A program made the position numbers and the translations under genes. The notes beneath the pieces are model-generated. The model searched no databases. It was not told the origin of the DNA and was given only the letters and a program-made list of their open reading frames with translations. From contig JARGSG010000194.1 of the NCBI GenBank assembly GCA_030374805.1, positions 310,001 through 374,000 of the forward strand: a stretch of DNA of 64,000 bases, in the 5' to 3' direction. Positions 45,501 through 57,666 of this stretch are shown piece by piece. Source of the DNA: Gracilaria gracilis. Its lineage: Eukaryota > Rhodophyta > Florideophyceae > Gracilariales > Gracilariaceae. Every line of letters starts with the position of its first letter. Within the stretch, counting starts at the first letter, position 1.

Positions 45501-48272
45501 GAACTTCTTCCCGACTCCATCCAACATCTTCTCCTTGAAGACCCAAGTATACGGAACCGGTTTCATCCAGGATTCCCTGGGTATAAGTTCCCAAGTGTTA
45601 CGGCGGATGAGTGCGTTCATCTCGCGGTCGATGGCCTCACACCAACCGGAATCTCTGCACGCGTCCTTGAAACTACTTGGAACGTTGGGGTCATACACAG
45701 TTTTCTTGGAGACCCATACATTTGGAAAGTTATGCGCGATTGTTGTCATCGCCTTTACCAGGTGGTCCTCCAAGTCAGGACCGGTATCGGTCTGTGAGGT
45801 ATGGTCCGTTTCCTCTGTCTCCTGTTGGCGAGTTATACCCTCCAGGAGGGTGGAGATGTTTGGAAGAGGAGAGGAGTTGACAGCCTTGAAGTCCAGAATA
45901 CGGCAAGTGACGACCGAGTTCTTCCCCGGCACAAACACACGGGCGAGTGTGGTGTCGCTTTGCATGCCCACGAAGTGCGCGAAGACAGAACGGGGGAGGA
46001 ACTTCTTTGATGCCACGGTCTTGGACCGATATACAAAGGCGTAGCCAGGCTGACCAAAGTTCGGAATGTTCGTAAAGTCGATTATAATGGACGGATTCCA
46101 TTCCAGAATCGGTATCCGTCCTTGTATCCTTGAAGATGGAGCCCTATTTCGGAGCCAGTTGGCATGGTTCATTGCCTCTGCCCAGAAGGAAATGGGCAGT
46201 TTGCTCGCGAAGAGAAGTACACGAGCCCTGGTCCAATGTTCTTGGATAAGCCTCTCCGCGGCTCCATTAGATTCGGAGGCGTAGGCAGGAGAGTAGTCCA
46301 AGAGTATGCCATGATCGAAGCAGAAAGTGTCCAACTCACTGCTTTTGTGTTCGCCGGCCCCGTCCAGGCGAACATTCTTCAAGCGAAACGAGTGGCTAAG
46401 TTCTAGCTCCGATCTGCGTTTGTACCAAGCCAGGTGCTTCAAAACACTAGCACCTGTCTTGTCCATCAAGAAGAAAACGTCCGACTTGGAAGTGTGGTCA
46501 TCCAGTACGGCCATGGCGTAGATTGCACCAGAGAGAGATGGCGAAATCTTTCCCGACAGGTCCATGTGGATAAGTTCCAAGGGACTTGACGTCGAAACGG
46601 ATCGCGACCGGGCGGTGATTGGGTTCCGTTTCTTCTTGCCTGTGAGGCAAGGGACGCACGTCAACGACTCCAAGATGGAACGTTGAAAGTAAGGCACAGA
46701 GTCGAAAGACTTGGCAAGGTTCTGGTATCTACTTGGGTGAAGATGACCAGTTCGGCCGTGCCATTCCAAAGCCAGCTCCTGATTGCTGTTACTTGCGTTC
46801 ACGACCATCACTTGTTTGTCGTTATCAGCGAGGTCCATGACGAAGAGGCCTTGGGTGATTTCCGTTTCCCAAATGATTTCAGAGTTTCGGTTAGGATCCA
46901 TGATGAAACATCCATTGAATGGCCGAATGGTGGAAGTGAACATCACCATGAACTCTACACTGAGAACGCCAACAGAAAGGATGTTCGACTCAAAGGCAGG
47001 TGCGTGGTAAGCCTCGATGACTGTAGCACGGTTCAAAGGTATCCAGACATGACCTTTGCCAACGAGACGAGCTGTTCCTGAGGCAGCCTGAACAGTCTCG
47101 ATCTCAATTCGTTCGTAGCGAATGAACGACTTCCGCGAATGGAAGAAGTGATGAGTTGCCCCTGAGTCAATATAGGCTGAGTCCAATTTCGTTTGAGAAA
47201 GAAGAGCGATCTTACTCTTGAACTTGGCCATATTGCAGTTGAAGCCAGGTGAAGGAGGCGGATCATCATTTCTTTGCACCACATATGAACGAGGTTTGGA
47301 GTTATGATTTGAGTTACGATTATCATTTCCATCCCCCCTTGGTGCAAACCCTGAGTTCCAGTTGGATTGGCGTTGTCCTCCTTTGTGGGACCCATACTGT
47401 GAACGACGAGAACCACCGTTGTTGCGATTAGATTGCTGCCGTCCGTTGGAGTTGTGCTGGTTATCATTATTGTCAGACTCCTCACGTTTGCGTTTGTAGC
47501 AATCTCGAGCGTAATGTCCACGACGACCGCAGTAGTAGCAATTGTCATCGTAGCGGCTCTTGGTAGCCGAGGACTTGTTACGCCGGTTTCGCTGCTTTCG
47601 ACCACCCTTGTTTGCCGTGTTGGCTTTCGGTTGGGTAGTGGGGGTGGACGAAGGAGCGGAGGATGTCGGGTTGTTAGGGTTCTTGCGACGAGCCACTTCA
47701 GCTTCGACAGCGTTCACAATGGAGTCGAACCCGACATCGGTTAGGTTTGACATCATGGCCAAGGGAGCAAAGGAGTTGGGGAGACTTCGAATGAGTTTGG
47801 AGACTTTGTCTTTCTCCGAAAGTTCCTCATCGAAGGTGGCAAGTTCCCCAACAACTTCCAGGAACTTAGCGACGTGCTTGTTCCAGTCGTCGCTGTCCTT
47901 GTATACCAAAGTGTCCAGACGATGGCGGATGTTCTGCACAGCTTGCGCGTTGGTGGTTGTGTACACGCGCTGCAGTTCATCCCAGAGATCTTTGGCCGTT
48001 TTGTCATCATCATCGACAAACATTCGAACAAGAGCAAGCGGAGAGTCACCGAGGCAGAGTGTGATGGTGCTCTTCGCTTTGACTGACTTTTCGAACCAAG
48101 ATCTCATTGCCCGGTTTGTGGGGTTGAACCCATCAGGACGTGGGTCAAGACCGGAAAGAAATGGGTCGTCTCTGCGGAGATACGCCAGAAGACGACGACG
48201 CCAGAGAATGTAGTCGGTGGGGACCTTGAGCTTTGGAAGCCTGCCAAGGAGACCCTCATTTGTGCCCGACAT
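45500..48272 (-). mobile_element. Copia-3 gag, protease and integrase
   Basis: Gag starts ATG at 48,272 and holds the Copia gag core (NIRHRLDTLVYKDSDDWNKH) and a CCHC knuckle (CYYCGRRGHYARDC) near 47.5 kb. Protease: YIDSGATHHFFHS near 47.18 kb. Integrase: WHGRTGHLHPSRYQNL...CVPCLTGK zinc region near 46.75-46.63 kb. The core carries MDLSGKI, RLDGAGEHKS and SESNGAAERL. The region between IN and RT carries EFNAL-like DREMNALIRRNTWELI. Confidence 0.92.
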
Positions 48273-49568
48273 TGAGGCGTCCGGGGAGCGACGAATGAAA
48301 GTGTATGATCAACCTTCTTCTACGAGATAAGGATATCGCGACCTACGGGGTAGGAACGTTTCTTCTTCTTCTTGAACTTCTTGAACTTCTTCTTCTTCAA
48401 CTTCGCCAGTCCCCTACCGGTGGAGGAGGTGTGAACTTGAGGTGTTCCTGGCCCAACCTTGGGAGCCAGGCGATCGATGTAGGACGGGTCCCCGCAATTA
48501 AGCAGCTAACCCCGCACCACAACAAACAGACCTTTGAAGGATCTTCCCGCACCCAAAAAGCGGAGGGTACTTCACTTCGTCAAACAAAAGAAGAAAAAAA
48601 GCAGTAGTAAAACGTAGTAGCGTAGTATAGAGCATACGCCTCGTACGGCAGAACGCACTCGTGGCACGAAGAACGGACGAACAGAGGCCACTTCTTCTCT
48701 CAAGGAGAGCGAGAAAAACCGGTTCTCGAAGTAATGTTGAAAACGAAATTGTTTTCGTAATCCAAGACGTTGCATTGCCGGAGAAAATGTGGCTGATGTA
48801 GAAGGAACGAGTAACCTGTGGCCCAGAAGCAGACGCAATTTATCGAGAGGTGTAAACGTTATCAACATGATGAACGTCATACAGATGCAAAATCAAGACC
48901 GTTGTAGAAATCCAAGAGAGTATAGCGTAGAAATTGTTGCGCAAGCATGCAGATCCGACAAAAGAACAAGAACAGGGTGTAGATGATACTAGGACGTTGC
49001 TAAGCTTTGAAATAGAGTGAAGAAGTGTTGGTGGCAAACCAGTTAGAGACGTAAGAAATTAGTGATCGCAAACATTTTGCGATGCACCGAATTGTATGCC
49101 ACACAATGTATAGTAGGAAAGAGGGAAGTCGTTTGGAATCGCATCGTAGTTGCAGCGGAGGCACATTGTCCCTTCGCAGTAAAGATGCAGGAAAACCAGT
49201 AATCATCAATCTTCACAATAGATTACCATCTAGATTCTGTACTTCCATTTAGAATGAACAAATAAAGTAGAAAAGTTATATACATACTTATCCTGTCCGA
49301 TGCCAACCAACTTTCAGAGCCACAACAAAGTCTATAGACTTGGGAGCCCATCACGAAGTCAATCGCGCACGGTAGGTTTCGCTTTGGCAGTGCTCTAGCC
49401 GCGACATACCTATGGGCATGGGAGCCGAGACAACCGCTAAGCAACCCGTCCAGTTTTTGAGTAGTTGAGCGTACGCGCAATAGAAGCGCGGTAGCGCGCA
49501 GAGAAAGGGGCCGATCATGTGCGCAAGCGATGGCGGCCCGGGGCAGCGCGCCCCAGGCGATGCTACCA
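48273..49568 (-). other. Copia-3 5' leader
   Basis: 1.3 kb between the 5' LTR and the gag start. It includes a run of CTT triplets at about 48,360-48,408. No conserved frame is seen. The primer site lies at its right end. Confidence 0.7.
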
Positions 49569-49773
49569 TGTAGCGCGCGAGCGGGGGCGAAAGGGGTCGA
49601 GCGAAGTGCGCGCATAGTTGACCGCCGGCGGGCAGAGCGCCGAGCCGGACGGTCGCGCAATTTATTTTGCCAGTGCAACCCACCGGCGCATTGCTGTGCG
49701 CCGGGCGTTGCACTGCGCACAAATGACGCGTGTGTGGCGCTCTCGCCTTGCAAGAGGCCGACCGGTATCAACA
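49569..49773 (-). repeat. Copia-3 5' LTR
   Basis: 205 bp, indistinguishable by eye from 43,424-43,628; followed by CGCAC (49,774-49,778). Confidence 0.95.
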
Positions 49774-49778
49774 CGCAC

Positions 49779-50628
49779 CCCCGCCCATCTGAAACAACGT
49801 CACGTCTTCGTGTGCCGTCCGGGTGTGTTTTTGGTAATGTCTCTTAAGATGCGTCTTGTATCTGAGTCATGCGGAGTAAAACGTACAAATGAACGGCTTC
49901 CACTTGGGGTATACCGCCTGAATATGGCAGATCAGAATGCCTCACACACATTCGACACGCCAGTACATTCTGCGCATCGCACTTGATGTACCGTCTCACC
50001 TCCTTCTCCGTTTTTATTTGACGCGACGCGTTCGCGCCACCCTCCTCAATCGCAATCCCTGTTGTCACAGCGTCCGTGCCCACAGCATTCGTCGCCCCCA
50101 CCGCCGTTGTATCTCCTTTCCACTGGGCCACCAACTCTTTGTAAGAATCCGTTGAAGTCGTGAAAGACCCCATTTTATCAGGATGGTTGCGACCGGGACT
50201 GGCGTGTGTCACTTCAAACAATTTGAATGACATGTAGTCTTAAATCTTGTAACATGTCCCAGAGAGCGGGACATGGTTCACACCAACATTCTGTTCGAGT
50301 GGAGGTCCAAATTTATCTGTACTGGTGCATACTGTAATTCGAAAGGCAAAATTATGTCCGTCATCCATCTCTCATTGGCCAATGGTGAAAACGCGATGTT
50401 GCCAGTGTCGCCAGCTGTTCGTGAGTAATACGTTCCGAATGTTTTCTGGTATACTTCGGTGCAACGCCTCGTCGTATCTAGGCCTGGGAGATGCGGGAAA
50501 TGAGTTATTATGGAATAATTTGCGCAATCCATGGGGAGCACAACAATGCATACACTACTTAATGCAGGGAGACGCGGGAAAGCTGTGTAAATGCAGATGT
50601 TGGGGCGTATCTACTTGGGCGTACATAA
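49779..50628 (-). other. No recognised gene; possible small minus-strand frames
   Basis: Minus-strand frames at 49,844-50,233 (129 codons; contains CDAQNVLACRMCVRHSD and STDSYKELVAQWKG) and 50,278-50,541 have ordinary protein-like composition and lie in line with each other. They could be the remains of one gene. The two CxxC-like cysteines may bind a metal. The family is not recognised and no expression signal is visible. Confidence 0.35.
50624..50628. repeat. Target-site duplication of Gypsy-C, left
   Basis: CATAA, repeated at 58,058-58,062. Confidence 0.9.
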
Positions 50629-51020
50629 TGTAGCATATGGCAGTTTTGGAAGGGGCTTAAAAGCATTGGTTTTTCCCCTTCCACGCGCATATGCTCAGCT
50701 GGTACGGTCACTGACTTATCAGTGCTGTATAGGAATATAAAGTAGGAATAGAGCCTTTATTGGTAGTGTTGTTTTTAGTACTACAATCATCTATTTGCTA
50801 GACTATATAAACGGTCTCGGACTCCTGTTCCCAGAAGTCCGGGCAACTCTCCTCGCACCAACTCCGTCCGCAACAGTTCTAGGCCTTCAGCAAGTCCGTC
50901 CAGCGCGAGCGCGGTCAGACCAGTGTGTAGGATAAAGTACTTTATTCAGTATATATTTAAAAAGCTATACACAATACAGAAGTAAGTTATGTACACACCT
51001 ACTGCGCACCGATGATTACA
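50629..51020 (+). repeat. Gypsy-C 5' LTR
   Basis: 392 bp, TGTAGCATATGGC...GATGATTACA. TATA-like CTATATAAACGG near 50,802, followed by a GC-richer leader. Confidence 0.95.
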
Positions 51021-51022
51021 AT

Positions 51023-51038
51023 TGGTAGTATCGCTCCC
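51023..51038 (+). other. Gypsy-C primer binding site
   Basis: TGGTAGTATCGCTCCC, two bases inside the LTR. Its first 12 bases differ by one from the Copia-3 primer site (TGGTAGCATCGC), so both elements may be primed by the same host tRNA. Confidence 0.7.
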
Positions 51039-51091
51039 AGATTCTGACAATATACTTTCTTCTCTACTGTACTACACTACTGAAATATATA

Positions 51092-51772
51092 GTGAATAAA
51101 ACTTCAAAGAAACGAAACTACAACGAAACTAAAGACAAAAATTCTAAGATACAAAATACAGAAGACAATTCGAAAATTATAATTAAAAATGAAAACTGCA
51201 TAAGAACTATACCTCGTCTTGAACTACCCTCTTCTCGAGTCAACTTTATATTAGATGTCGAAGCAGTCGAGGACAATAACACTGAAGAAAATATTATACA
51301 AAAAATTACAGAGATTGATAACGAAATACAGCTCGCCGACTTGGAGAACGATAAATTTAATCCCTTCTTAGAAACCGAAGAAATTGAAGAAATCAATAAT
51401 CTACACAATAATTCTAAGTACAAAAGGCATAAAGTTGATAATGAAAATCTAAAGTGTTCATATTGCAAACAAAGAAAAGGATTACATACGTGGGACGAAC
51501 ACAACAAAAGTCACACCCATTATAAGTCCTTATCAAGGGCCTATAATTTCGAAATATACTGCGAGTTCTGCCGCATTAAGTACAAAACTACCTTTGAATA
51601 TATGATACACCTCCAAACGCAGGTTCATAAAGAGAAATTATATCAAGTGGGAAATGCGTACAAGTTTGCAGCTAAACCCAAGTTTGTACCAAAACTTACA
51701 AAAGCTGAGTATTTAGTACCGGACAATAACAAAGTCCGAGAATTTATCAAAGATTTGAAAAAATCTTCCTAA
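51092..51772 (+). mobile_element. Gypsy-C accessory frame 1: zinc-finger protein before gag
   Basis: About 226 codons between the primer site and gag, where Gypsy elements normally have only leader. The first half is acidic and Asn/Lys-rich. The second half has two zinc-finger-like units, CSYCKQRKGLHTWDEH...H and CEFCRIKYKTTFEYMIHLQT...H. The second fits the CX2CX12HX5H form of U1/JAZ-type fingers, which bind RNA or DNA. The tail is basic. No ATG lies near the front; the first possible start is GTG, so translation may depend on splicing or a non-ATG start. It might act in packaging, RNA handling or nuclear targeting, but that is a guess. Confidence 0.65.
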
Positions 51773-52099
51773 AAAATTATTGCACTGTAAGATAGTAGTG
51801 CACTTTGTCAAATAAATTGAAATTGTTGTTGCTCTAACCACCCTTGCAAAAACCATACACATGTGTTATATAACACAAGACTGCATATCTTGTTGTGCCC
51901 ATCATAAGTAGACTTGAAATGAAAAATCACGCAACCATATTACACTAAGTACTATACACTCGCGCATCAAAAAATTAAAAAAAAAACAATACAAAAGTCT
52001 TCAGCAGCCTACGAGGACACTTAAACCATATCAAAAAAAAAAAATTGTAAAACCACTACCAACCGTAGAAGAAAATATACCTAAGTACAATTATACACC

Positions 52100-53060
52100 G
52101 TTATCATCAAGATGGATACAGATATTTGTGATTCACAAAATAGAGTTAATGTCTTAGGACAACAGCTGGCCCAAGTAATTTAACTCAATAACCACTTAAC
52201 AAATGTGGTAAGTAATCATGAACACCATAGTAATTTGCTAAAATCGGGGAAACCGGAAAAATTTTCAGGTAAATATGCCAGATCATTTCTACAATCTATA
52301 GAAAACATATTTGCAAGTATTCACGCAACGGTTCCTGACGACAAAAAGATAATGTATGCGGTAAGCTTTATTACTGGTCCTGCACTAGAATGGTGGGAAC
52401 TGGTAAATATGAATAACACTGCAGAAGTAAGTACGTATGAAGGATTCAAGAAAAAGTTGCTAGAATATTTTGAACCAGCAAACCGAGAACTAAATGCACG
52501 TAAAATGCTTTCAAATATAAAACAAGTTGGAAGACTTGGTGCTGTTTCCTATTACAATAAGGAGTTCACCAAATGGCTACTACAAGTCTCAAACATGAGT
52601 ATGGATGAACAGCTATTTAATTATTCACAAGGTCTGCGTCATAATATTCGCATTGAACTGGAAAGAACCGGAGTACCAAATTTGCATGAACCAATGAACT
52701 TGGCAGATCGTATGGGTCATATCTATAGAACGAATATGGGATTCCGAAAACAATGGAATTCTAATAGAAATAACAATAATGGGAACAGAAGAAATGACCC
52801 CGTACCTATGGAAATTGGTAACGCAAATCGCTATCAAGGCAGGAATAGGATGAATAACGAAGAAAGATCCAGGCACCTCAAGGGTGACTTATGTTTTAAA
52901 TGCCATCGTAAAGGATGTCGTCCTTGGATGCATAAACGTCTCTGGGTGCATCCCAACGTACGTGCCCAAAAAAACTAAAGAGTAGGGTATCAGAAGCAGG
53001 CCATGAGCCCACGTACTCTAATGAGGCCGATGTACATTACAAGAAGAAACAAACCGAAAA
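52100..53060 (+). mobile_element. Gypsy-C gag region
   Basis: Gag core with KFSGKYARSFLQSIENIF, ALEWWELVNMNN and LLEYFEPANRELNARKML, then a basic Asn/Arg-rich tail and a Cys/His cluster (CFKCHRKGCRPWMH) in the zinc-knuckle position but irregular in spacing. Confidence 0.85.
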
Positions 53061-55070
53061 GGACAAAAAAATTATAAAATTATGCAATATAAAAAGAAAC
53101 CACGCATCAAAGTTACTAATATACAACGGAGACGCTACTACACGTCATCGCAAGGAACCATGTAATATTCTCATTGATTGCGGTTGTGAAGATATATGCT
53201 TATCTAAAGAATATGCAGATACATTGAACCTCCAAAGAAGAAGTACCGATGTCAAAGCTGAGCTTTGAGATGGAACATTAGTTCCTATGGAACAATGTTT
53301 AGACACTTTATCCATTAAGATCGGGGACGCCAAGTTTGATATCCACCCTTATATAGTGGATTTAATAGGTTATGATATCATTCTTGGTCAGACCTGGTTA
53401 GAGTTCTATAATCCACACATAGATTGGAGAAAGCACTCCATGACTTTACTCCTTAATGGAAAAAAGTTTATTCTGGACGCAGAAACTGTTAAACGACAGT
53501 GCTCCCAAGAGAAACTTATTCTAAGTAAACACAAGTTTATGAAGCTCGTGAGGAAACAACAAAGTGAAATATACTACGTAGTAATTAAACCAAAGAAAAT
53601 CATTCAAGTAAATAACATAAGTATCAAAGAAGGAATTCCTGAAGATGAACAAATAAAGAAGATACTTGACGAATACCAAGATGTATTCCCGGAGGATCTC
53701 CCAAAAGGATTACCACCCAAGAGATTGGTGGAAATGGAGATTAAATTACAAGATGACTCACAACCCAAAATGGGACCTATGTATAAGCTTTCCCCAAAAA
53801 AACTGCAAGAAATGAAGAAACAAATAGAACATTTACTAAGCCTAGGATTCATAAGACCCAGTATTAGCCCATGGGGAAGCCCAGTATTGTTCACACCCAA
53901 GAAAGATGGAGGACTTAGGATGTGCATTGACTACAGAGCCTTGAACAAAAGAACAATAAAAAACAAAGTACCATTACCGCGTATAGACGAAGTCTGGGAC
54001 CAGCTCCAAGGAGCAAAATACTTCACCTCTCTTGATCTGAGAGCAGGATATAATCAGATACGTATTAAACCCGAGGATGTAGAGAAAACTGCATTCAGAA
54101 CACGATATGGATTGTTCGAATACCTAGTAACACCATTTGGATTAACTGGTGCTCCAGGATGTTTTCAAACTCTCATGAATACAATACTACGTCCATACTT
54201 AGATGAGTTTGTGATGGTGTATCTAGACGATATTCTCATCTACAGTAAAACCAAGAATGAACACCTCAAACATATACGAAGAGTACTAAGTGTACTACGA
54301 AAACGAAAACTATATGGAAAACTTTCCAAGTGCACATTCATGAAACAAGAACTAGAATACTTAGGACATATCATATCAAATGAGGGAATAAAACCAGACC
54401 CAAAAAAGGTCAATGCCATAATGCAATGGGAAATCACAACAAACGTAAAAGAAGTACAAAGCTTCTTAGGTATATGCAATTATTACCGCAAGTTTGTAAA
54501 GGACTTCTCAAAAATAGCAAGTCCAATAAGTAATCTTGTGAGAGACAAAGTACCCTTCGAATGGGGCAAAGAACAAGATGATGCTTTCAATACCCTTAAA
54601 AATGCCTTATCCACTTCTCCAATACTAAGATGTGCTAATCCACGTCTAACATACGAAGTAACCACTGACGCTTCAGCTACTGGATTAGGTGCTGTTTTAT
54701 CACAGACAGATAAGTCTGGAAGACGACCTATAGCTTATGCTTCAAGAAAACTCAATGAAGCAGAACAGAACTACGCTACAGGTGAAAGAGAATTATTAGC
54801 CATCATATTCGCTTTACGAACGTGGCCTTCATATCTACATGGATCGACATTTGTCATATACACTGATCATCATCCGTTAAAGTACCTAGAGACACAAAAG
54901 ACTCTGTCTAGAAAACAAGCCCGATGGGTTGAATATATGCAAGAATTTGACTATACCATATGTTATATAAAGGGAAAGGAGAACAAAGTAGCAGATGCCT
55001 TATCACGAAAGGATAAAGAGGAACGAAAAACACCTATTGAGGTCATTAAAACGACTTCTTAATATCACTA
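53060..55070 (+). mobile_element. Gypsy-C protease, reverse transcriptase and RNase H
   Basis: Protease-like ILIDCGCEDICLSKEY near 53.17 kb and the closing DIILGQTWL. RT at about 53.9-54.45 kb with MCIDYRALNKRTIKNKVPLP and the catalytic YLDDILIYSKT. RNase H with TTDASATGLGAVLSQ and YTDHHPLKYLETQ near 54.86 kb, ending ADALSRKDKEE. Confidence 0.92.
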
Positions 55071-55199
55071 CAGTCAAAATTTCTGAAGAAACATTGAACA
55101 ATCTTTCAAAAGGGTACTATAACGATCCTTACTTCTCTAGCCAATTCCAGAAACCGACAGAACCATATAAACGGGTTGGAAAAAGAGATACTTCGAGAA

Positions 55200-56535
55200 C
55201 AGGTTGTGTATACCAGAAGGAAATATTAGAAAAACATTACTACATGATAACCATGTTTCATTACAAGGAGGACACAGATCCTATCAAAAGACATTGCTTC
55301 TATTAAGAAGACATTACTTCTGGAATACAATTAAACAAGCCCTTAAAAAATACGTTACCGAATGTGAAAGATGCCAAAAGGCGAAATCGAGTAATCAAAA
55401 CTCACAAGGACCACTGTTACCTTTTCCCCCACCAACAAAGAAATGGGAAGTAATATCAATGGACTTCATATTCGAATTACCGAAAAGAAATGAATATACC
55501 GGCGTTATGGCAGTCGTAGATAAGTTAACCAAAAGGGTACACTTTATACCACTTCAATCAGATACCAAAGCTCCAATTATTGCTGAGGTATTCTACAGAG
55601 AAATATTCAAACACCACGGATTACCACGTGTTATCATATCAGATAGAGACTCAAGATTCACAAGTAATTTCTGGAGTTTTCTTACGAAACTACTGAATAT
55701 ACGATTGAACTTATCAACATCTTTCCACCCACAAACAGATGGTCAAACTGAACGCATGTTTAGAACCATGCAAGAAATGATCCGTTGCTATGTATCCTAC
55801 ACACAACGCGATTGGGTTAAGTATTTACCTGGATTAGAATATGCATACAATAACACCATTAATGATGCTACTAAGTTTAGCCCATTTTAAATGGAATATG
55901 GACATCATCCACTCTCAATATCAGATATATTGTATCACGAGCATACTCCCATAAACGATGCATCTAATTCGTTCCTCAAACAGATAAATCACGCCAATAA
56001 ACTGGCTCAAATTGCAATTGAACAGGCAAACACAAGAAATGCCGATTACGTCAATACCTCCCGGAAGAGTACATACTTCATTCTAGGAGACTATGTATTA
56101 CTATCGACTAAAAATCTTGCAATCCCGAAAGGACGTTCACGTAAGTTCACTTACAAATACATTGGCCCTTTCAAAGTAATTGGAACCACCAAATCTGGTT
56201 CATCGTATAGGTTACTCTTACCAAAAGAATACAAAGAGTTACATCACACATTTCATGTGTCCTTACTTAAACCTTATTATGGTGATTCATCTCATAAAAA
56301 GCAAATCGATATCCAACGACTAATCCATCACACGAAGCCAAAGATATCCATTATAGGCCATCGTATACAAAACTCGAGGATCGAGTATTTACTTCGAAAA
56401 GAAGGGGAAGAGGTTGAAGATCTCTGGATCAGCGAAACAGATCCACAAATATCTTCAGAGCTTCTCGAAGAGTACAAAAGAAACACAAGAAGTAATATAA
56501 AAGGTAAGAACTCACTTTCATTCCTGCTAAACTAA
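55200..56535 (+). mobile_element. Gypsy-C integrase
   Basis: Zinc-binding region (H..H...CERCQKAKS near 55.37 kb), catalytic core (SMDFIFELPKR, ISDRDSRFTSNFW, DGQTERMFRTMQEM), GPFKVIG near 56.17 kb and a C-terminal region (LHHTFHVSLLKPYYG; EYLLRKEGEEVEDLWI). The last part has chromodomain-like spacing but is too diverged to call. Confidence 0.9.
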
Positions 56536-56559
56536 AACTGTTGTGATAAGAACGACAAG

Positions 56560-57012
56560 ATGAATCCTTACATGCTACAAGAATACAGATTGCTCTATGT
56601 ACAAGACGAGTACTTATCTGCGCACCTAGGTAAAATCTCAAATATTCCATTTACGCAGAACGTAATTGTATGGAACATAATACACATATGCCTTGGGTTC
56701 TACCAAATCAAAGGCACATTTGTTAGAGAAGTAGACTTCCAAATACTATGCAGACTACTAAGTGCATACAGTCCGCAACTTTACGGTGAGTATGAAGAGG
56801 AATTTATACTACAACTATATTTTGTAATAATTGGTAACTACGGTCACTACCAAAGATCTGGAAACTACCTTCCATGTATAAGAAATGCAGTAAAGAACTT
56901 CTTTGAAAAGAATAGAGTAGAAACCTTCAAATTGAATGAAATAGACGCACACCCGAGGATCCCATACCCAACTATGTATCCATCTCCTGCTGGGCCAGCT
57001 CCACAGGAATAA
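56560..57012 (+). mobile_element. Gypsy-C accessory frame 2, paired with frame 3
   Basis: 150 codons from ATG 56,560, in the position of env, 25 bp past the integrase. No signal peptide or membrane segment. The core (NVIVWNIIHICLGFYQIKG, then IIGNYGHYQ) is clearly related to accessory frame 3: NVI[VL]WNI[IF]HI[CS]L, then YQ, G, E.D, QL and IIG..GHY at matching spacing. The tail is Pro-rich. The fold is probably helical. Family not recognised. Confidence 0.7.
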
Positions 57013-57082
57013 GCATAAATAGAAGGCGCGGAGCAAAGGACAACCAGTTCCTCACTCGCCCATCATCAAACGAGTCCTCAAA

Positions 57083-57502
57083 ATGAGTTTGAACAGCCAG
57101 GATCTTGGTCAATTACAATTTGCTCAGATGAAACTAGCCGACTGGCTGTTAGCCGCTACCTCCGACCCAAATAAACAAAATGTTATATTATGGAATATAT
57201 TCCACATATCTTTGGCATACTATCAATTACATGGACCATTGATTTCGGAAATTGATAGAAATACAATACTTGCGTTATACGAAAGGCATGAACCAAAAGT
57301 ATGCCTTTCAATTACTGAAAGTAGAATGATACAGCTGCATTATTACATTATTGGGATCATGGGACATTACCCAGAAGAACGTAAGGCGTATATTCACATT
57401 ACAGAACGAGTTTCGAAATACTTACGAGAAGGAATAGGTTCACCAGTTACATTAGATATTCCCGAAGGCGGCGGACATTCATTTTTGCCGTACCCAAACT
57501 AG
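57083..57502 (+). mobile_element. Gypsy-C accessory frame 3, paired with frame 2
   Basis: 139 codons from ATG 57,083, 71 bp after frame 2. The core (NVILWNIFHISLAYYQLHG, then IIGIMGHYPEERKAYIHI) matches frame 2 at about a third of positions over some 90 residues, so the two arose by duplication long before this insertion. Both frames remain open and distinct, which suggests both were under selection. No signal peptide or membrane segment. Function unknown. Confidence 0.7.
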
Positions 57503-57666
57503 GTAATGAAGTACATGAGAAGATAAAAAGAAACAAAAAGAATAAAATCAAAGAAAAATGAACAAAAACAAAAAAACAGAAATTAAACAAGAAAAAGAAC
57601 AAAACAAAAACAAAAGTAAAATATCATATAATTTGAGGACAAATTTTAAAAGAAAAGAGAAGCAGT
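57503..57666 (+). other. A-rich tail and polypurine tract of Gypsy-C
   Basis: Almost pure A/C/G runs (AAACAAAAAG-type) for about 100 bp, then the purine tract against the 3' LTR. Confidence 0.75.

Larger units (their letters stand above)
43424..49773 (-). mobile_element. Young Ty1/Copia retrotransposon (Copia-3)
   Basis: 6,350 bp. LTRs of 205 bp at each end look identical (minus-strand ends TGTTGATACC and GCGCTACA), with CGCAC duplicated outside. Inside the 5' LTR (right side) the minus strand starts TGGTAGCATCGCC, a tRNA primer site. Beside the 3' LTR is GAGGGACGG, a polypurine tract. The coding part has the full Copia order gag-PR-IN-RT-RNase H. Identical LTRs mean a very recent insertion. 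It looks nearly whole, with about one or two interruptions. It landed in the tail of the dehydrogenase pseudogene. The 5' leader of about 1.3 kb is long for this family. Confidence 0.95.

Noticed and set aside
56560-57502. Envelope protein of Gypsy-C
   Set aside because: The two frames sit in the right place but have no signal peptide, membrane segment or cleavage-like site, and they are related to each other.
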